Under the pieces are notes generated by a model. That model saw nothing but the letters and a program-made list of their open reading frames with translations, was not told the origin of the DNA and searched no databases. The translations under genes were made by a program, and so were the position numbers. Shown one piece after another: positions 8,503 to 17,230 of a stretch of 64,000 bases of DNA. Position 1 is the first letter of the stretch. Every line of letters starts with the position of its first letter. Source of the stretch: Flavobacterium sp. ZT3R18 (GTDB lineage: Bacteria; Bacteroidota; Bacteroidia; Flavobacteriales; Flavobacteriaceae); the NCBI RefSeq assembly GCF_007097385.1, contig NZ_VJZS01000011.1, forward strand, positions 62,001 to 126,000, read 5' to 3'.

Positions 8503-10287
8503 ATGGTTAATATTGAAGATAAACTAAAGGAGATAGTTAAATATACAAATGAAAATACTTTTAAATATTGGATATTGATTTCTTATAAAGAATCTATTTG
8601 GAGAGGACAGACTTTTAAAGAAGCTATATTAATTAATATAAAAGAACTTAAATACAATAAAGAAAATATTTTTAGGAAAGATAATTTAAAGGTATGTGTA
8701 GAGATTGAAGAAATAAGAACAATAAATTTTCCAATAGGATCAATTGTAGATAGTTTTGGGAATTTAATATTAACCTCTAATCAAAGTTTCTCTATAAAAA
8801 ATGTCTATAGTAATACTGTTTTGATAGATCCCTATAAAGATGTTATCGCACCTTTTGATAATGCAGAAACTTTTGATACTGATTTTATTGATGGTGTACC
8901 CTGTTATTATAAAAGATTTGTAAAAAAAGTGGAAATTGGAAAAGAGAATCCTTCTTCTATTACTTATATTATACCAGTACATCCAATTTTGGATTTTTTC
9001 TTCTACACAAATACTCGTGTAACAAATATTTTGACAAATGATTTTGAATCAATATTTCATCTGATTAAAAAGGAACCAGATATATTATTATATCCAAGTA
9101 CAATTATTAATGAAGATTCAGCAAAGTTTATTGGAAAATATTTTTTTACAAAATACAGTGCAGGTCGAAAGGCATTAATGAAAATTAATGAGCATCATTC
9201 TGAATGGATAAATCAAGCAAAAAACAAAGAGCAGAGTAAAGCATACATAAATACAAGTTTGCCTTTTGGAATAAAAACTAATTTGAACGTAAATGGAATC
9301 TATTTAACTGATTTCAATTCAAATGAGAAGAAATTTTTAGTGCTTTCAATATTGGATGCAAGGCCTTTAGATAATGAGAAATCTTTTTTTGAGATAAAAA
9401 AAATTAATTTATTTGACTTAACTGATAAGCGAAGTACGGATTCTAGGGAAAGTAAACCTGAAGTAAAATATGACAAAAAAACTATTCAAGAGGGGTGGGA
9501 AGATCAAGTTAAAAGTAAAGAATTGTCAGATGAACCTGTTAATAATTCATTGCCCGAAGTAGAGAACGATATCATAAACAGTCGAAAATTCAATTCAGAT
9601 CTTGAATTTGAAAAAGCTCCTAGACTCGATCAATTAAATAAGTATTTTAATGAATACTTATTTAAAGATATTGAAAAATTAAGCATTAATTACAATGAAC
9701 AAAATGGGAATAGTAAAACTGCAAGATATCAAGCTATTGAAGAAGAATCATTTTCTTTTTTTAAAGTCTTTTTTAAAGCTATAGAATTATTAGAAAAAAA
9801 CAGATATTCTATTAGTTATTTAACTCTTAGTGATAAAGATGTGAATCCTCGGTTGACTATTGCTCCTTCGGGCTTAGAAACAAAAATAAGGCTTAGATCT
9901 TTGGTAATTAGTATTTGTCAAATTAAAAATGAAAACTACGGTAATTATATCTTAATTGAATCAGGCGAAAATAAACATATTGGGATGTTTAGATGCACAA
10001 ATAATAACAGTTTTAATTTGGTTGGAGATATTAGGATCAAATCTTTTTTGGAAAAGGTTATTAATGTACACGATTATAATTGGTCTAAAGTGAATTCAAA
10101 AGAGAATTCTAATTTTCAGAGTCAAGAGAATATTCGAATATTTAGACCAATTGAGCACGAAATAACAAAGTTAAATTCACTTCGTAAAGTAGGGAAGACA
10201 GATACTGATATAATCTATATTTTAGCTTCTACACTTGCCTATAAAATAGAGGGAAGAATTTTTAAAAACGCTAAGGAAAAAGTTTAA
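8503..10287 (+). CDS. tnsE: TnsE homologue (Tn7-like transposition protein E, tniE-type)
   Basis: 594 aa, slightly longer than Tn7 TnsE (about 540). Sequence identity is low, but the order of segments matches what I remember of Tn7 TnsE: an N-terminal strand region (FKYWILISYK), an INFP motif (residues 74-77 area), a hydrophobic helix after YIIPVHPILDFFFY, an LNVNGIYL strand, an acidic low-complexity linker (about 310-370), and a C-terminal domain (FKAIELLEKNRYSI to NYILIESGENKH) with a final tail. In Tn7, TnsE steers insertion towards replicating DNA and mobile plasmids by binding DNA and the sliding clamp. The gene is convergent with tniQ and overlaps its 3' end by 17 bases, unlike Tn7, where tnsABCDE all point one way. 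Position and size support the call even though the similarity is weak. Confidence 0.7.
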   Translation: MVNIEDKLKEIVKYTNENTFKYWILISYKESIWRGQTFKEAILINIKELKYNKENIFRKDNLKVCVEIEEIRTINFPIGSIVDSFGNLILTSNQSFSIKNVYSNTVLIDPYKDVIAPFDNAETFDTDFIDGVPCYYKRFVKKVEIGKENPSSITYIIPVHPILDFFFYTNTRVTNILTNDFESIFHLIKKEPDILLYPSTIINEDSAKFIGKYFFTKYSAGRKALMKINEHHSEWINQAKNKEQSKAYINTSLPFGIKTNLNVNGIYLTDFNSNEKKFLVLSILDARPLDNEKSFFEIKKINLFDLTDKRSTDSRESKPEVKYDKKTIQEGWEDQVKSKELSDEPVNNSLPEVENDIINSRKFNSDLEFEKAPRLDQLNKYFNEYLFKDIEKLSINYNEQNGNSKTARYQAIEEESFSFFKVFFKAIELLEKNRYSISYLTLSDKDVNPRLTIAPSGLETKIRLRSLVISICQIKNENYGNYILIESGENKHIGMFRCTNNNSFNLVGDIRIKSFLEKVINVHDYNWSKVNSKENSNFQSQENIRIFRPIEHEITKLNSLRKVGKTDTDIIYILASTLAYKIEGRIFKNAKEKV

Positions 10288-11251
10288 GAAGCCAGTATGG
10301 ATAATTATTGTCATTTCTAATATATGATTTAGAAATTTTATTTTTATTTAAAAACTCATCTAAAGTGTAAGGATAGTTTTCAAATAAAGGAAAAACATCA
10401 GTAATAGCTAGTCTTCTACTATCAATTGGCCAAAGTCCAAAATCTTTCTTTTTACAAGGAATAGTTTCTTTGGCATAATGTAATAATAATTTTTCTCTAA
10501 ATGGATTGTTTTTTGCTGAAGATAAATATTTAGTAATGAGCATGATAAATCCTTCGAAAAAGAGAAAAGAGAATGATGAGATATTATTATAACCGTCTTT
10601 TATAGTTTGATTAATAAATTTTTGATATTCGATTTCTATCATTGTAGGTAGCATATCTTTGGTGTTTGTTTTGGATAAATCATATCCACATTGACAATAT
10701 TTAAGAGAAAGGGGATATATAACATCACTTGTGTTGATAGATTGATTAGTTAAATGATACATAACAGGTCTCTTACAATTATCGCACTTTTCTTTTAATC
10801 TTACATTGCATTCTAAACAAACTAAAGAAATTGATAATCTCCATTGTTTTTTGAAATAAGGGATTGGTTTACTTAGACATGAAGAGCAATATAATGTTCC
10901 AAAATTGATTCTTTTTTGATTAAATATACCTAAAGGTAATAATCCGGTTGTATAAGTTTGACAATTTGCTTTCTCAAAAATGATCCCCTCATAAGATGTT
11001 AAGAATAAATTATCTATTTGTTGTTTATCTAAAAGAGCATGGTTGATTATTCCATCAATGATTTCAGAGGGTTTGAGTAAATCAATATTTCTAGCTAAAA
11101 AGGAACTTGAATTTTTAAAATATATTTTAAGAAAGGTATAAACTTTTACTTGATGTTCAGCTGATAATCGGCATAACCACGACGAAAATAATTCGTCTTT
11201 TTGCGGAGGAATATAAGCAGGCCAGATATTTTTATTATGAATAAAAACCAT
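10271..11251 (-). CDS. tniQ: TniQ/TnsD family target-selection protein
   Basis: 326 aa, shorter than Tn7 TnsD (about 500) and nearer to TniQ size. The N-terminus has the typical WPAYIPPQKDELFSSWLCRLS of TniQ proteins (residues 10-30). A zinc-binding region follows, with the pairs CSSCL, CLECN, CDNC and CQCGYDL between about residues 125 and 215. TniQ/TnsD proteins recognise the attachment site and recruit TnsC. As the only TniQ here, it probably recognises comM. It starts 8 bases after the tnsC stop, as fourth gene of the tnsABC-tniQ operon, and its last codons overlap the convergent tnsE. Confidence 0.9.
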   Translation of the reverse strand: MVFIHNKNIWPAYIPPQKDELFSSWLCRLSAEHQVKVYTFLKIYFKNSSSFLARNIDLLKPSEIIDGIINHALLDKQQIDNLFLTSYEGIIFEKANCQTYTTGLLPLGIFNQKRINFGTLYCSSCLSKPIPYFKKQWRLSISLVCLECNVRLKEKCDNCKRPVMYHLTNQSINTSDVIYPLSLKYCQCGYDLSKTNTKDMLPTMIEIEYQKFINQTIKDGYNNISSFSFLFFEGFIMLITKYLSSAKNNPFREKLLLHYAKETIPCKKKDFGLWPIDSRRLAITDVFPLFENYPYTLDEFLNKNKISKSYIRNDNNYPYWLLKLFP

Positions 11252-11259
11252 CTTTTAAA

Positions 11260-12147
11260 TTAATGTAAGATTTGTTTTCTCCTTTTGGTTGGGAGAATAT
11301 AATCTATCGAATTAATAATTTGATTATCTATTTTTTCTTTCCCAGTTTCAATAGCATGAATACAGCTTAATTCCAAAATTTTAGAAATTTCTCCTATTAA
11401 TCCATCACTTTTATTTAAGATATTGTCAGCTATAGAATTTTCAATTAACATTGATTCCTTTTTTAAAGGTAGTACTTTCTCAAAACTTAGTAATAAGCGT
11501 TTGTATTCAATATCATTAGTCCATCGAGGTAATATTTTTGGCTCAAAGCGATTTGATAATTGAGGATCGGTTTGAATAGCATTAAATGCATCTTTCGTTC
11601 CTGCACAAACTATTGGTATTTGAAGTTCATTAGATAGAAATTTTATTACATTTAGAAATGTTCTCTGTTTTCTAGTGGAGCCAGCCAAGACGTGGTGTAT
11701 TTCATCAATCATTAATATTTTTGTTTCCATCTGCTTTAACAAATGTAAAACACGTTGTTGTCTAGAATCTATCTTTTCAGTAGTTTTTGAAGGAGCAAAT
11801 AAATTGTCAAGTATGATGTTGTAAAATCTTTTTTCATCAGGTTCTGGAGGAGCTTGAACATAGAGAACCGGATTGATAACTTGTAAATCAGTTTCTCTAA
11901 CATAAGCTTCATTTCTTTCGCTATATTTCCTTAGAATTGCTGTTTTACCATTATTAGATTCTCCTATCAACAGAAGGTTTGGCATTCTGTAGACTTTAGG
12001 GTAATTTTTTAAATCATCTAGTTTTTTAAAAACATTAACTGATTGTGTATAACCTATCCAACTAAAATTTTTTGCAGTGTTAATCCTTTCTTCTATCGAA
12101 GAGTTTTGCACTATTTCTCTTGTTCTATCATTTAAATAATTCATCAT
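11260..12147 (-). CDS. tnsC: TnsC/TniB-type AAA+ transposition regulator
   Basis: 295 aa, the short TniB-like form (Tn7 TnsC is about 555). The Walker A motif is GESNNGKT (residues 62-69) and Walker B is ILMIDEIHH (D148, E149). LSNRFEP (about 198-204) fits the sensor/arginine-finger area. The protein forms ATP-dependent filaments on target DNA and links the target selector (TniQ or TnsE) to the TnsAB transposase. It overlaps the tnsB stop by 4 bases (ATGA) and precedes tniQ by 8 bases, which implies translational coupling. Confidence 0.93.
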   Translation of the reverse strand: MMNYLNDRTREIVQNSSIEERINTAKNFSWIGYTQSVNVFKKLDDLKNYPKVYRMPNLLLIGESNNGKTAILRKYSERNEAYVRETDLQVINPVLYVQAPPEPDEKRFYNIILDNLFAPSKTTEKIDSRQQRVLHLLKQMETKILMIDEIHHVLAGSTRKQRTFLNVIKFLSNELQIPIVCAGTKDAFNAIQTDPQLSNRFEPKILPRWTNDIEYKRLLLSFEKVLPLKKESMLIENSIADNILNKSDGLIGEISKILELSCIHAIETGKEKIDNQIINSIDYILPTKRRKQILH

Positions 12148-13964
12148 TCTATATCTTCAAAAGGTTCAATTACAACTTCTTTTTTGTTAGATTCAATATT
12201 TTTATTTGAATTTAAAATTTGCTCTATTTGTGGTATAATTTCACTTCTATCCATTCTTTTTTCTTTTTTTGTGAGAGATACCGCAGTTCGTTCAAGTTCT
12301 TCTAATTCACGATAAGCAGAAAAAATAGTATCCTCATTAATAATTTCGATATTGTTTTTTTTTAGTTTTCTAACAACATCACGATGTTCCCAAATTGAAA
12401 TAGGAGGGAAGGAGGTATTTCTATATGGAATTTCAAAATATTCTTTTAAAAAAGGATCGAAAAAATATACAATGCTAATATCTCTAGGATCTGTTCTGAA
12501 AATATATTTTATTTTATTTCCCTTTTCATCTTTAGAATTTATGTATGATCTTAAGACATCATCATAATAATGAATGTGATTGAGCATAATGCCATATTCT
12601 TGAATTGTTCTTTCTACAAAAGGCATAAAATCAAGCCTTACTTTCCGTTCATTAAAAATTCTTGCAGGTATACCTTTGCCAATAGTAGTATTATCTCCTA
12701 GAATTCCTTTTTTGAACCTATTAATAGGTGTTTCATTTATTGACGAATGAATTCTTTTGTGATAAATTTTTGTGATATAAATTGTCAACCATCTTTCAAA
12801 TTCATCTAAAGTAAAAGAGGCGTTTTTTTTAGAATCGTAATTATCACGCTCTTTAATTGATGAAAAAGTAGTCCCTGGTAAGTCATGTATTTCTTTTGAA
12901 AATGTACCTAATATTCTTTCAATATGTCCTCCAAAATGTGGTGTAGCGATTGGTCTAAAATTTAAATCAATTCCATACTCTTGGGTTGCTTTTCTAAGCA
13001 TATTTCCATGAAATTCTTTAGCATTGTCAACATGTATGGTGTCCATTATACCCCAACAGTCCCAATCTGTATTTACATCTTTTGATTCCAACCAGCTTTC
13101 TTTTGGCAAAATACTATGGCATATGCACATTCCTACACTTAGTGAGCTTGGGGGATCAAATGACAAATAAAAGCCAAGTATTGCTCTAGAGTAGATATCT
13201 ATAGCTAAAGTAAGATAAGGTCTTTGGTATGGTTGCCTTAAATGATTGTCAACGAGTATTATATCAACAGGTGTATGGTCGATTTGAACAACTGAAAGAG
13301 GATAGTCAGCACCTGGGAAGTTGCCTTTTATTGGTTCAAAATTTTCTCTGGCAGCTTTACTCCCGTAGCGTTTTCTAATTCTTTCTTCCTCTGAAATGTT
13401 TTTAATCCGATTTCTTATGGTGTTAGAATGTGGAGGCTTAATATCCATATCTTTACAAGCCATTACAATTTCTCTAATGGTTTTTATGATTGAATGTCTT
13501 GAATTGGATAAGTACACAGAATGTATTTTGTCATTTATGATATTATCTGAAATTTTATCTAGCCTACTTTTTCCGATTCTAGTTCCTTTGTTCTTTCCTA
13601 CTAAAGAAGAAACTAATCCAGATTCTGTGTATGTTTTGATCCATCTATATAGAGTCGCAATACTAATATGATTTTCAGTAGCAGTATCTTTTACCAAATC
13701 AATATTTCCTCTTTGTAAGAGAATCGGTTTTATAATTTCAAATCTTTTTAGTGCTTTTTGCCATTTGTCATCAGGTAAATCATGTATATCATGATAATTT
13801 TTAATTGAATTAAACGGACTAATCAAACTGTTAGGTACAGTATGTACTACATTTGTAAAAATTTCTTCAATAGACACTGTATTAATATCTATAATTTTTA
13901 CAATGATGCATTCTTTTTCTTTGAAGATTACCTTCTCCCCAATATTAATTAATAACCTATCCAT
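12144..13964 (-). CDS. tnsB: TnsB/TniA DDE transposase
   Basis: 606 aa. Residues about 70-115 and 140-190 contain helix-turn-helix DNA-binding regions (ISIATLYRWIK). The RNase H-fold core has the DDE triad D229 (QIDHTPVDI), D313 (HVDNAKEFHG) and E349 (HFGGHIERILG), then a beta-barrel domain (about 430-500) and an acidic C-terminal tail that in this family contacts TnsC. It binds the transposon ends and joins the 3' ends to the target. It overlaps the tnsA 3' end by 8 bases. The length and motif spacing are complete, so it should be functional. Confidence 0.96.
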   Translation of the reverse strand: MDRLLINIGEKVIFKEKECIIVKIIDINTVSIEEIFTNVVHTVPNSLISPFNSIKNYHDIHDLPDDKWQKALKRFEIIKPILLQRGNIDLVKDTATENHISIATLYRWIKTYTESGLVSSLVGKNKGTRIGKSRLDKISDNIINDKIHSVYLSNSRHSIIKTIREIVMACKDMDIKPPHSNTIRNRIKNISEEERIRKRYGSKAARENFEPIKGNFPGADYPLSVVQIDHTPVDIILVDNHLRQPYQRPYLTLAIDIYSRAILGFYLSFDPPSSLSVGMCICHSILPKESWLESKDVNTDWDCWGIMDTIHVDNAKEFHGNMLRKATQEYGIDLNFRPIATPHFGGHIERILGTFSKEIHDLPGTTFSSIKERDNYDSKKNASFTLDEFERWLTIYITKIYHKRIHSSINETPINRFKKGILGDNTTIGKGIPARIFNERKVRLDFMPFVERTIQEYGIMLNHIHYYDDVLRSYINSKDEKGNKIKYIFRTDPRDISIVYFFDPFLKEYFEIPYRNTSFPPISIWEHRDVVRKLKKNNIEIINEDTIFSAYRELEELERTAVSLTKKEKRMDRSEIIPQIEQILNSNKNIESNKKEVVIEPFEDIE

Positions 13965-14619
13965 TTTTTTTAACCCAAATTAAGGTGTTCATACTGAGTT
14001 TTTTATCATTATCGAAAGTTATCGAATAATTTGCTATTAGATACCATAATAAATATAAAAGTTCAGCTTGCTTTGATTCGTCGTTTGCCATATCCTTAAT
14101 TATTATTGCTGGTGTTGATTCATTTAACTTTTTTAATCTATTTCGAATCATTGTAGCTTCATCTAAATTTAAATCAAATTTTGGATATCTATAATAGTTT
14201 AAAAATTTTGCATTCCAACCTAGAGGTGTTCGAATCAAATGCTCACTATAAATTTTGAAAGAGATATTATTATCCTTGCAAAAAAGTTCTGCTGCTTTAA
14301 ATTTTATAGATAATTCACTATTCTTTTCTTCTAATTCCTGAACATATTTAACTTCGACAAGTTCTTTAGTGCCATCCCAATATTCAACATAAAAATCAGG
14401 AACATAGTATTTTTCTATATTCTCATCTAGATAATGAATTTTTATAGGTTGTTCATAGTATCTTTTAACTTCGAGATTATATTCTAAAAGGTAGATAAAA
14501 TCCCTTTCTAAAGACGATTCAAATTCTACATGTTCATTGTTCTTGATACTGCATATATGACCTGTAACAGAAAAATTATTCGCCAAAATTTTTCTCACTC
14601 TTTTAAAACTTGTTATCAT
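13957..14619 (-). CDS. tnsA: TnsA-like endonuclease of the heteromeric transposase
   Basis: 220 aa, somewhat shorter than Tn7 TnsA (273). The nuclease core contains ESSLERDFI (E34/E38), VPDFYVEY (D75) and LVEVKY (E89, K91), the pattern of TnsA endonucleases. The C-terminal part (about 130-220) matches the winged-helix region that contacts TnsC. TnsA cuts the 5' ends so the element leaves by cut-and-paste rather than forming a cointegrate. It is the first gene of the tnsABC-tniQ operon, only about 110 bases from the element's right end, as in Tn7. Confidence 0.93.
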   Translation of the reverse strand: MITSFKRVRKILANNFSVTGHICSIKNNEHVEFESSLERDFIYLLEYNLEVKRYYEQPIKIHYLDENIEKYYVPDFYVEYWDGTKELVEVKYVQELEEKNSELSIKFKAAELFCKDNNISFKIYSEHLIRTPLGWNAKFLNYYRYPKFDLNLDEATMIRNRLKKLNESTPAIIIKDMANDESKQAELLYLLWYLIANYSITFDNDKKLSMNTLIWVKKNG

Positions 14620-14662
14620 CTACCATTGTATTATTATGTTAATAATTTTTTATGCCTTCGAA

Positions 14663-14731
14663 ATTCTCATTTAATGCTGTAAAGTCATTATACATTAAAT
14701 GCTTTATTCTCATTTATGGGTGTAATTTACA
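14663..14731. repeat. Right end of the Tn7-like element with repeated TnsB-binding-like sites
   Basis: Two copies of a 20-base motif, 14663-14682 and 14706-14725 (17 of 20 bases equal, starting ATTCTCATTTA and ending TGTAA), lie 43 bases apart. A weaker half-copy around TCATT at 14685 lies between them. The end reads ...TTTACA at 14731; ACA is the family terminus. The next five bases, GGAGG (14732-14736), are the predicted target duplication and should recur at the left end outside the window. Confidence 0.75.
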
Positions 14732-15418
14732 GGAGGTGGAAGTTATCCTCAACCGGGTGAAATTTCGATGGCACATAATGGTGTTTTGTTTTTGGATGAA
14801 TTACCAGAATTCAAACGGGATGTACTCGAAGTGATGCGTCAACCGTTGGAGGATCGAGAGGTAACCATTTCCAGAGCCAAGTTTACGGTAACGTATCCGT
14901 CTTCGTTTATGTTGGTGGCGAGTATGAATCCTAGCCCAAGTGGTTTTTTTAACGATCCCGATTCACCACAAACTTCTTCTCCACACGAAATGCAGCGGTA
15001 TATGAGTAAAATATCTGGGCCTTTATTGGATAGAATCGATATTCATATTGAAGTGACTCCCGTTCCTTTCGAGAAACTATCCGATGATCGAAAAGCGGAA
15101 AGCAGTGTTGATATCCGACAAAGAGTAACATCGGCACGTGAAATCCAGTCTGTACGATTTGAAGCAATGGAGAACATACATTATAATGCGCAAATGAACA
15201 CCAAACATATTCGAGAACATTGCGCTCTCGATGATGCCTCAAAAGAGTTATTAAAAACCGCTATGGAACGATTGAATCTTTCGGCGCGAGCGTATGATCG
15301 AATTTTGAAAGTAGCCAGAACAATTGCCGACTTGGATGCAGCTCCACATGTTATTTCTGGACATATCGCCGAAGCCATTCAGTATAGAAGTTTGGATCGT
15401 GATGGTTGGTTGGGTTGA
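14732..15418 (+). pseudogene. comM: comM/yifB 3' fragment (Mg-chelatase-like AAA+ protein), interrupted by the transposon
   Basis: The frame opens in the middle of the conserved GGGSYPQPGEIS stretch, then has AHNGVLFLDELPEF (Walker B), ASMNPSP, ISGPLLDRIDIHIE (arginine-finger region) and the C-terminal ARAYDRILKVARTIADL helix bundle, ending at a normal stop. Upstream of codon GGA at 14732 the frame hits TAA inside transposon DNA. Only about 228 of roughly 510 residues remain here; the N-terminal domain and Walker A are missing. ComM is a helicase that helps integrate DNA during natural transformation, so insertion is expected to impair that process. An internal ATG at 14768 could give a shortened product, but without Walker A it would not be active. 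Confidence 0.93.
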
Positions 15419-15512
15419 GATTTTCAGATTTTTAATAACAGTTTTAGCAATCGTAATCTTCTATTTTGTTTTTCGAACTAAAATGAAAAAAGAAAAGTAT
15501 AGAAATAAATAA
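15402..15512 (+). CDS. Possible small membrane protein (36 aa)
   Basis: ATG at 15402 opens a short frame overlapping the last 17 bases of comM in another register. The product is MVGWVEIFRF followed by a single membrane segment (LITVLAIVIFYFVF) and a basic tail. A strong terminator follows it directly, so it would be cotranscribed with comM. Supported only by composition and position; it may be a chance frame. Confidence 0.35.
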   Translation: MVGWVEIFRFLITVLAIVIFYFVFRTKMKKEKYRNK

Positions 15513-15518
15513 GTCAAA

Positions 15519-15550
15519 AAAGAGATTTCAATAGAAATCTCTTTTATTTT
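15519..15550 (+). terminator. Terminator after comM
   Basis: Nine-base perfect stem AGAGATTTC (15521-15529) and GAAATCTCT (15534-15542) with a four-base loop, followed by TTTATTTTT. It ends just before the ATG of truC at 15557. Confidence 0.85.
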
Positions 15551-15556
15551 TGCCAA

Positions 15557-16255
15557 ATGTTAGAAATTCTTTACCAAGACGAATATATTATAGCAATTAA
15601 TAAACCAAGTGGATTGTTGGTTCACAAATCATTTTATGCGCGCGATGCAAAAGTTTATGCTATTCAAGAATTGAGAAATCAAATAGGAGGGCGACATGTT
15701 TATCCTATTCATCGGTTAGATCGTAAAACATCTGGTGTCTTGTTATTTGCGTTGGATGCAGCCGTTTTAAAAATTATGAATGATCGTTTTGCCACACGCG
15801 AAGTCGAAAAAAAATATTTAGCAATTTTACGTGGTTGGTCACCCGAAGAACTTACGATAGATTATGATTTAACCAATGATGATGAAATTAAACAAAATGC
15901 AATAACATACTTTCATCGTTTGCAAAATGCCGAAGTTGAGTTAGAATTTAACAATCAACCAACGTCACGATATTGTTTGGTAGAAGCGATTCCTGAAACT
16001 GGACGTATGCATCAATTACGAAAACATTTCAAACATATTTTTCATCCCATTTTAGGAAGTCGTCCACATGGTTGTAACAAACAAAATAAATTATGGTTGG
16101 AGAATTTTGACCTGAAAGGAATGATGCTTCATGCACATCAGTTAATTTTTAATCATCCAATAACAAATAAACAACTAATCTTGAATGCAAAGATTAATGA
16201 AGAGTTTAGCAGAGTAGGTACTATTCTTAAGCTAGATTTGAATAAGTATGAATAG
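15557..16255 (+). CDS. truC: tRNA pseudouridine synthase C-like (RluA superfamily)
   Basis: 232 aa. It starts with LEILYQDEYIIAINKPSGLLVH, typical of RluA-type enzymes. The catalytic motif is HRLDRKTSGVLLFAL (aspartate of HRLD, about residue 55), and GRMHQLRKHF is the conserved RNA-binding motif. The segment PHGCNKQNKLW near residue 175 resembles the TruC signature, so uridine 65 of tRNA is the likely target. It has no S4 domain, as expected for TruC. The gene is monocistronic, between the comM terminator and a repeat-rich intergenic region. Confidence 0.88.
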   Translation: MLEILYQDEYIIAINKPSGLLVHKSFYARDAKVYAIQELRNQIGGRHVYPIHRLDRKTSGVLLFALDAAVLKIMNDRFATREVEKKYLAILRGWSPEELTIDYDLTNDDEIKQNAITYFHRLQNAEVELEFNNQPTSRYCLVEAIPETGRMHQLRKHFKHIFHPILGSRPHGCNKQNKLWLENFDLKGMMLHAHQLIFNHPITNKQLILNAKINEEFSRVGTILKLDLNKYE

Positions 16256-16456
16256 AATAATAATTTGTAAATTAATGCTTTAAATTATTGTTGTATTTTG
16301 AAACAACAGTTTTCAGTATAAAGATGAGCAGAGTTGAGATTTCAGATTTTTGATCAATTCTTGAGACATTTACGAAAAAAGTCGGGAGACTTTTATATCG
16401 TTTGCGATTTTTAAGAATATTTAAATTAAAAGCTCAAAGTCTTGAGACTTTGCGGA

Positions 16457-16475
16457 GCGGAGGTTGCAAATCCGC
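16457..16475. repeat. REP-like palindrome (left of the DUF2188 cassette)
   Basis: GCGGA and TCCGC form a stem around GGTTGCAAA, followed by GCGCTATCGAGC. A related sequence in inverted orientation lies at 17801-17821 (TTTGCAAA core next to GCGCTATCC), so the two-gene cassette 16553-17460 sits between them. Confidence 0.55.
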
Positions 16476-16504
16476 GCTATCGAGCTTTATAAACATAAAA
16501 AAAA

Positions 16505-16524
16505 CCGAATCATTTACGATTCGG
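16505..16524 (-). terminator. Terminator of the DUF2188 cassette
   Basis: CCGAATC (16505-16511) and GATTCGG (16518-16524) form a stem with a six-base loop. On the minus strand it is followed by a run of T (complement of AAAAAAAA at about 16497-16504), 29 bases after the stop of the 225-aa gene. Confidence 0.8.
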
Positions 16525-16552
16525 CTCATTGATTAATCTTTTCCCTAAAAAT

Positions 16553-17230
16553 TTATGAGGCGTCCCACAACATTTTGATTTCCTCACATATTACTTCAAT
16601 ATCTTTTATTTTTTCCCTAATATTAACGGGAGAAGTAACAATCCCTTCACCAAAAATATCAATTGAAATGCACAATTCAGGCAAAACAATTTCTCCATTT
16701 TTAGCAACTTCTGATTCTAAATATTTATGAAGTGTACTAGCAACATATGTTTGCTGTTTTCTGTCAAACTTATTCCCCTTGGAAATATGAGTTTTTAGTG
16801 CTCCTAAATATTTTTTACCATCTATTTCAATTTCAATAATTAAATCGGGCGATACGATAACTTCTACACCTTTAATAACAATTGATTTTGATTCAACATT
16901 TTTCAAAACTTTGTAGTCATAGTTTTTTAACAAACTAGGAATTTGGAAACTGACGAATCTTTGTAAAGCCTCTAGCGAAACTATTCTGTCATTAATTTGC
17001 CTCGGTTTCGTTAACGTTTTACTTTTCAAAATTTCAATACCATCCAACACCGGTTGAATATCTCCCTTATTTGCCATTACCTTTTTAATTCTAGCTTTAG
17101 CTAATTGATAATAAGCAATTTTAAAAGAGTTAGGTGTTTTTTGCTGTTTAATAATGCTTTTCTTTTTCGCTAGTGTGCTTTGCGAAAAATCGGCCAATTG
17201 ATTTACTGAGATACTACATCCTCTTATCAT
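16553..17230 (-). CDS. Hypothetical protein with a partial PD-(D/E)XK-like pattern
   Basis: 225 aa, soluble and lysine-rich. The family was not recognised. Residues about 118-150 (IVIKGVEVIVSPDL, then IIEIEIDGKKYLGALKTHIS) have the strand-turn-strand arrangement of a PD-(D/E)XK nuclease, with D129 and K146, but the usual acidic residue two before the lysine is alanine. It may be an inactive or variant nuclease, or simply look like one. Its ATG overlaps the stop of the upstream DUF2188 gene (TAATG), so the two are translationally coupled. The pair has a terminator and lies between REP-like palindromes, suggesting a small mobile or accessory cassette. Confidence 0.65.
   Translation of the reverse strand: MIRGCSISVNQLADFSQSTLAKKKSIIKQQKTPNSFKIAYYQLAKARIKKVMANKGDIQPVLDGIEILKSKTLTKPRQINDRIVSLEALQRFVSFQIPSLLKNYDYKVLKNVESKSIVIKGVEVIVSPDLIIEIEIDGKKYLGALKTHISKGNKFDRKQQTYVASTLHKYLESEVAKNGEIVLPELCISIDIFGEGIVTSPVNIREKIKDIEVICEEIKMLWDAS

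Larger units (their letters stand above)
1..14731. mobile_element. Tn7-like transposon inserted in comM (right-hand part; left end outside window)
   Basis: The element is defined by a full transposition set (tnsA, tnsB, tnsC, tniQ, tnsE at 8503-14619) and by a right end that stops at a terminal ACA, base 14731. Directly after it an in-frame 3' fragment of comM/yifB begins. Tn7 family ends read TGT...ACA, and 20-base repeats inside this end fit TnsB-binding sites. The DNA left of 14731 is visibly more AT-rich than that to the right. The 5' part of comM is nowhere in the window, so I infer that the left end lies beyond base 1 and that everything from 1 to 14731 is element DNA. The left boundary is unproven: some of the cargo could come from nested insertions. 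Confidence 0.8.
16256..16552. other. Repeat-rich intergenic region after truC
   Basis: No gene is visible. It contains a small hairpin (AAAGTCT/AGACTTT, about 16436-16452), the REP-like palindrome at 16457-16475 and a terminator for the minus-strand gene to the right. Confidence 0.6.
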
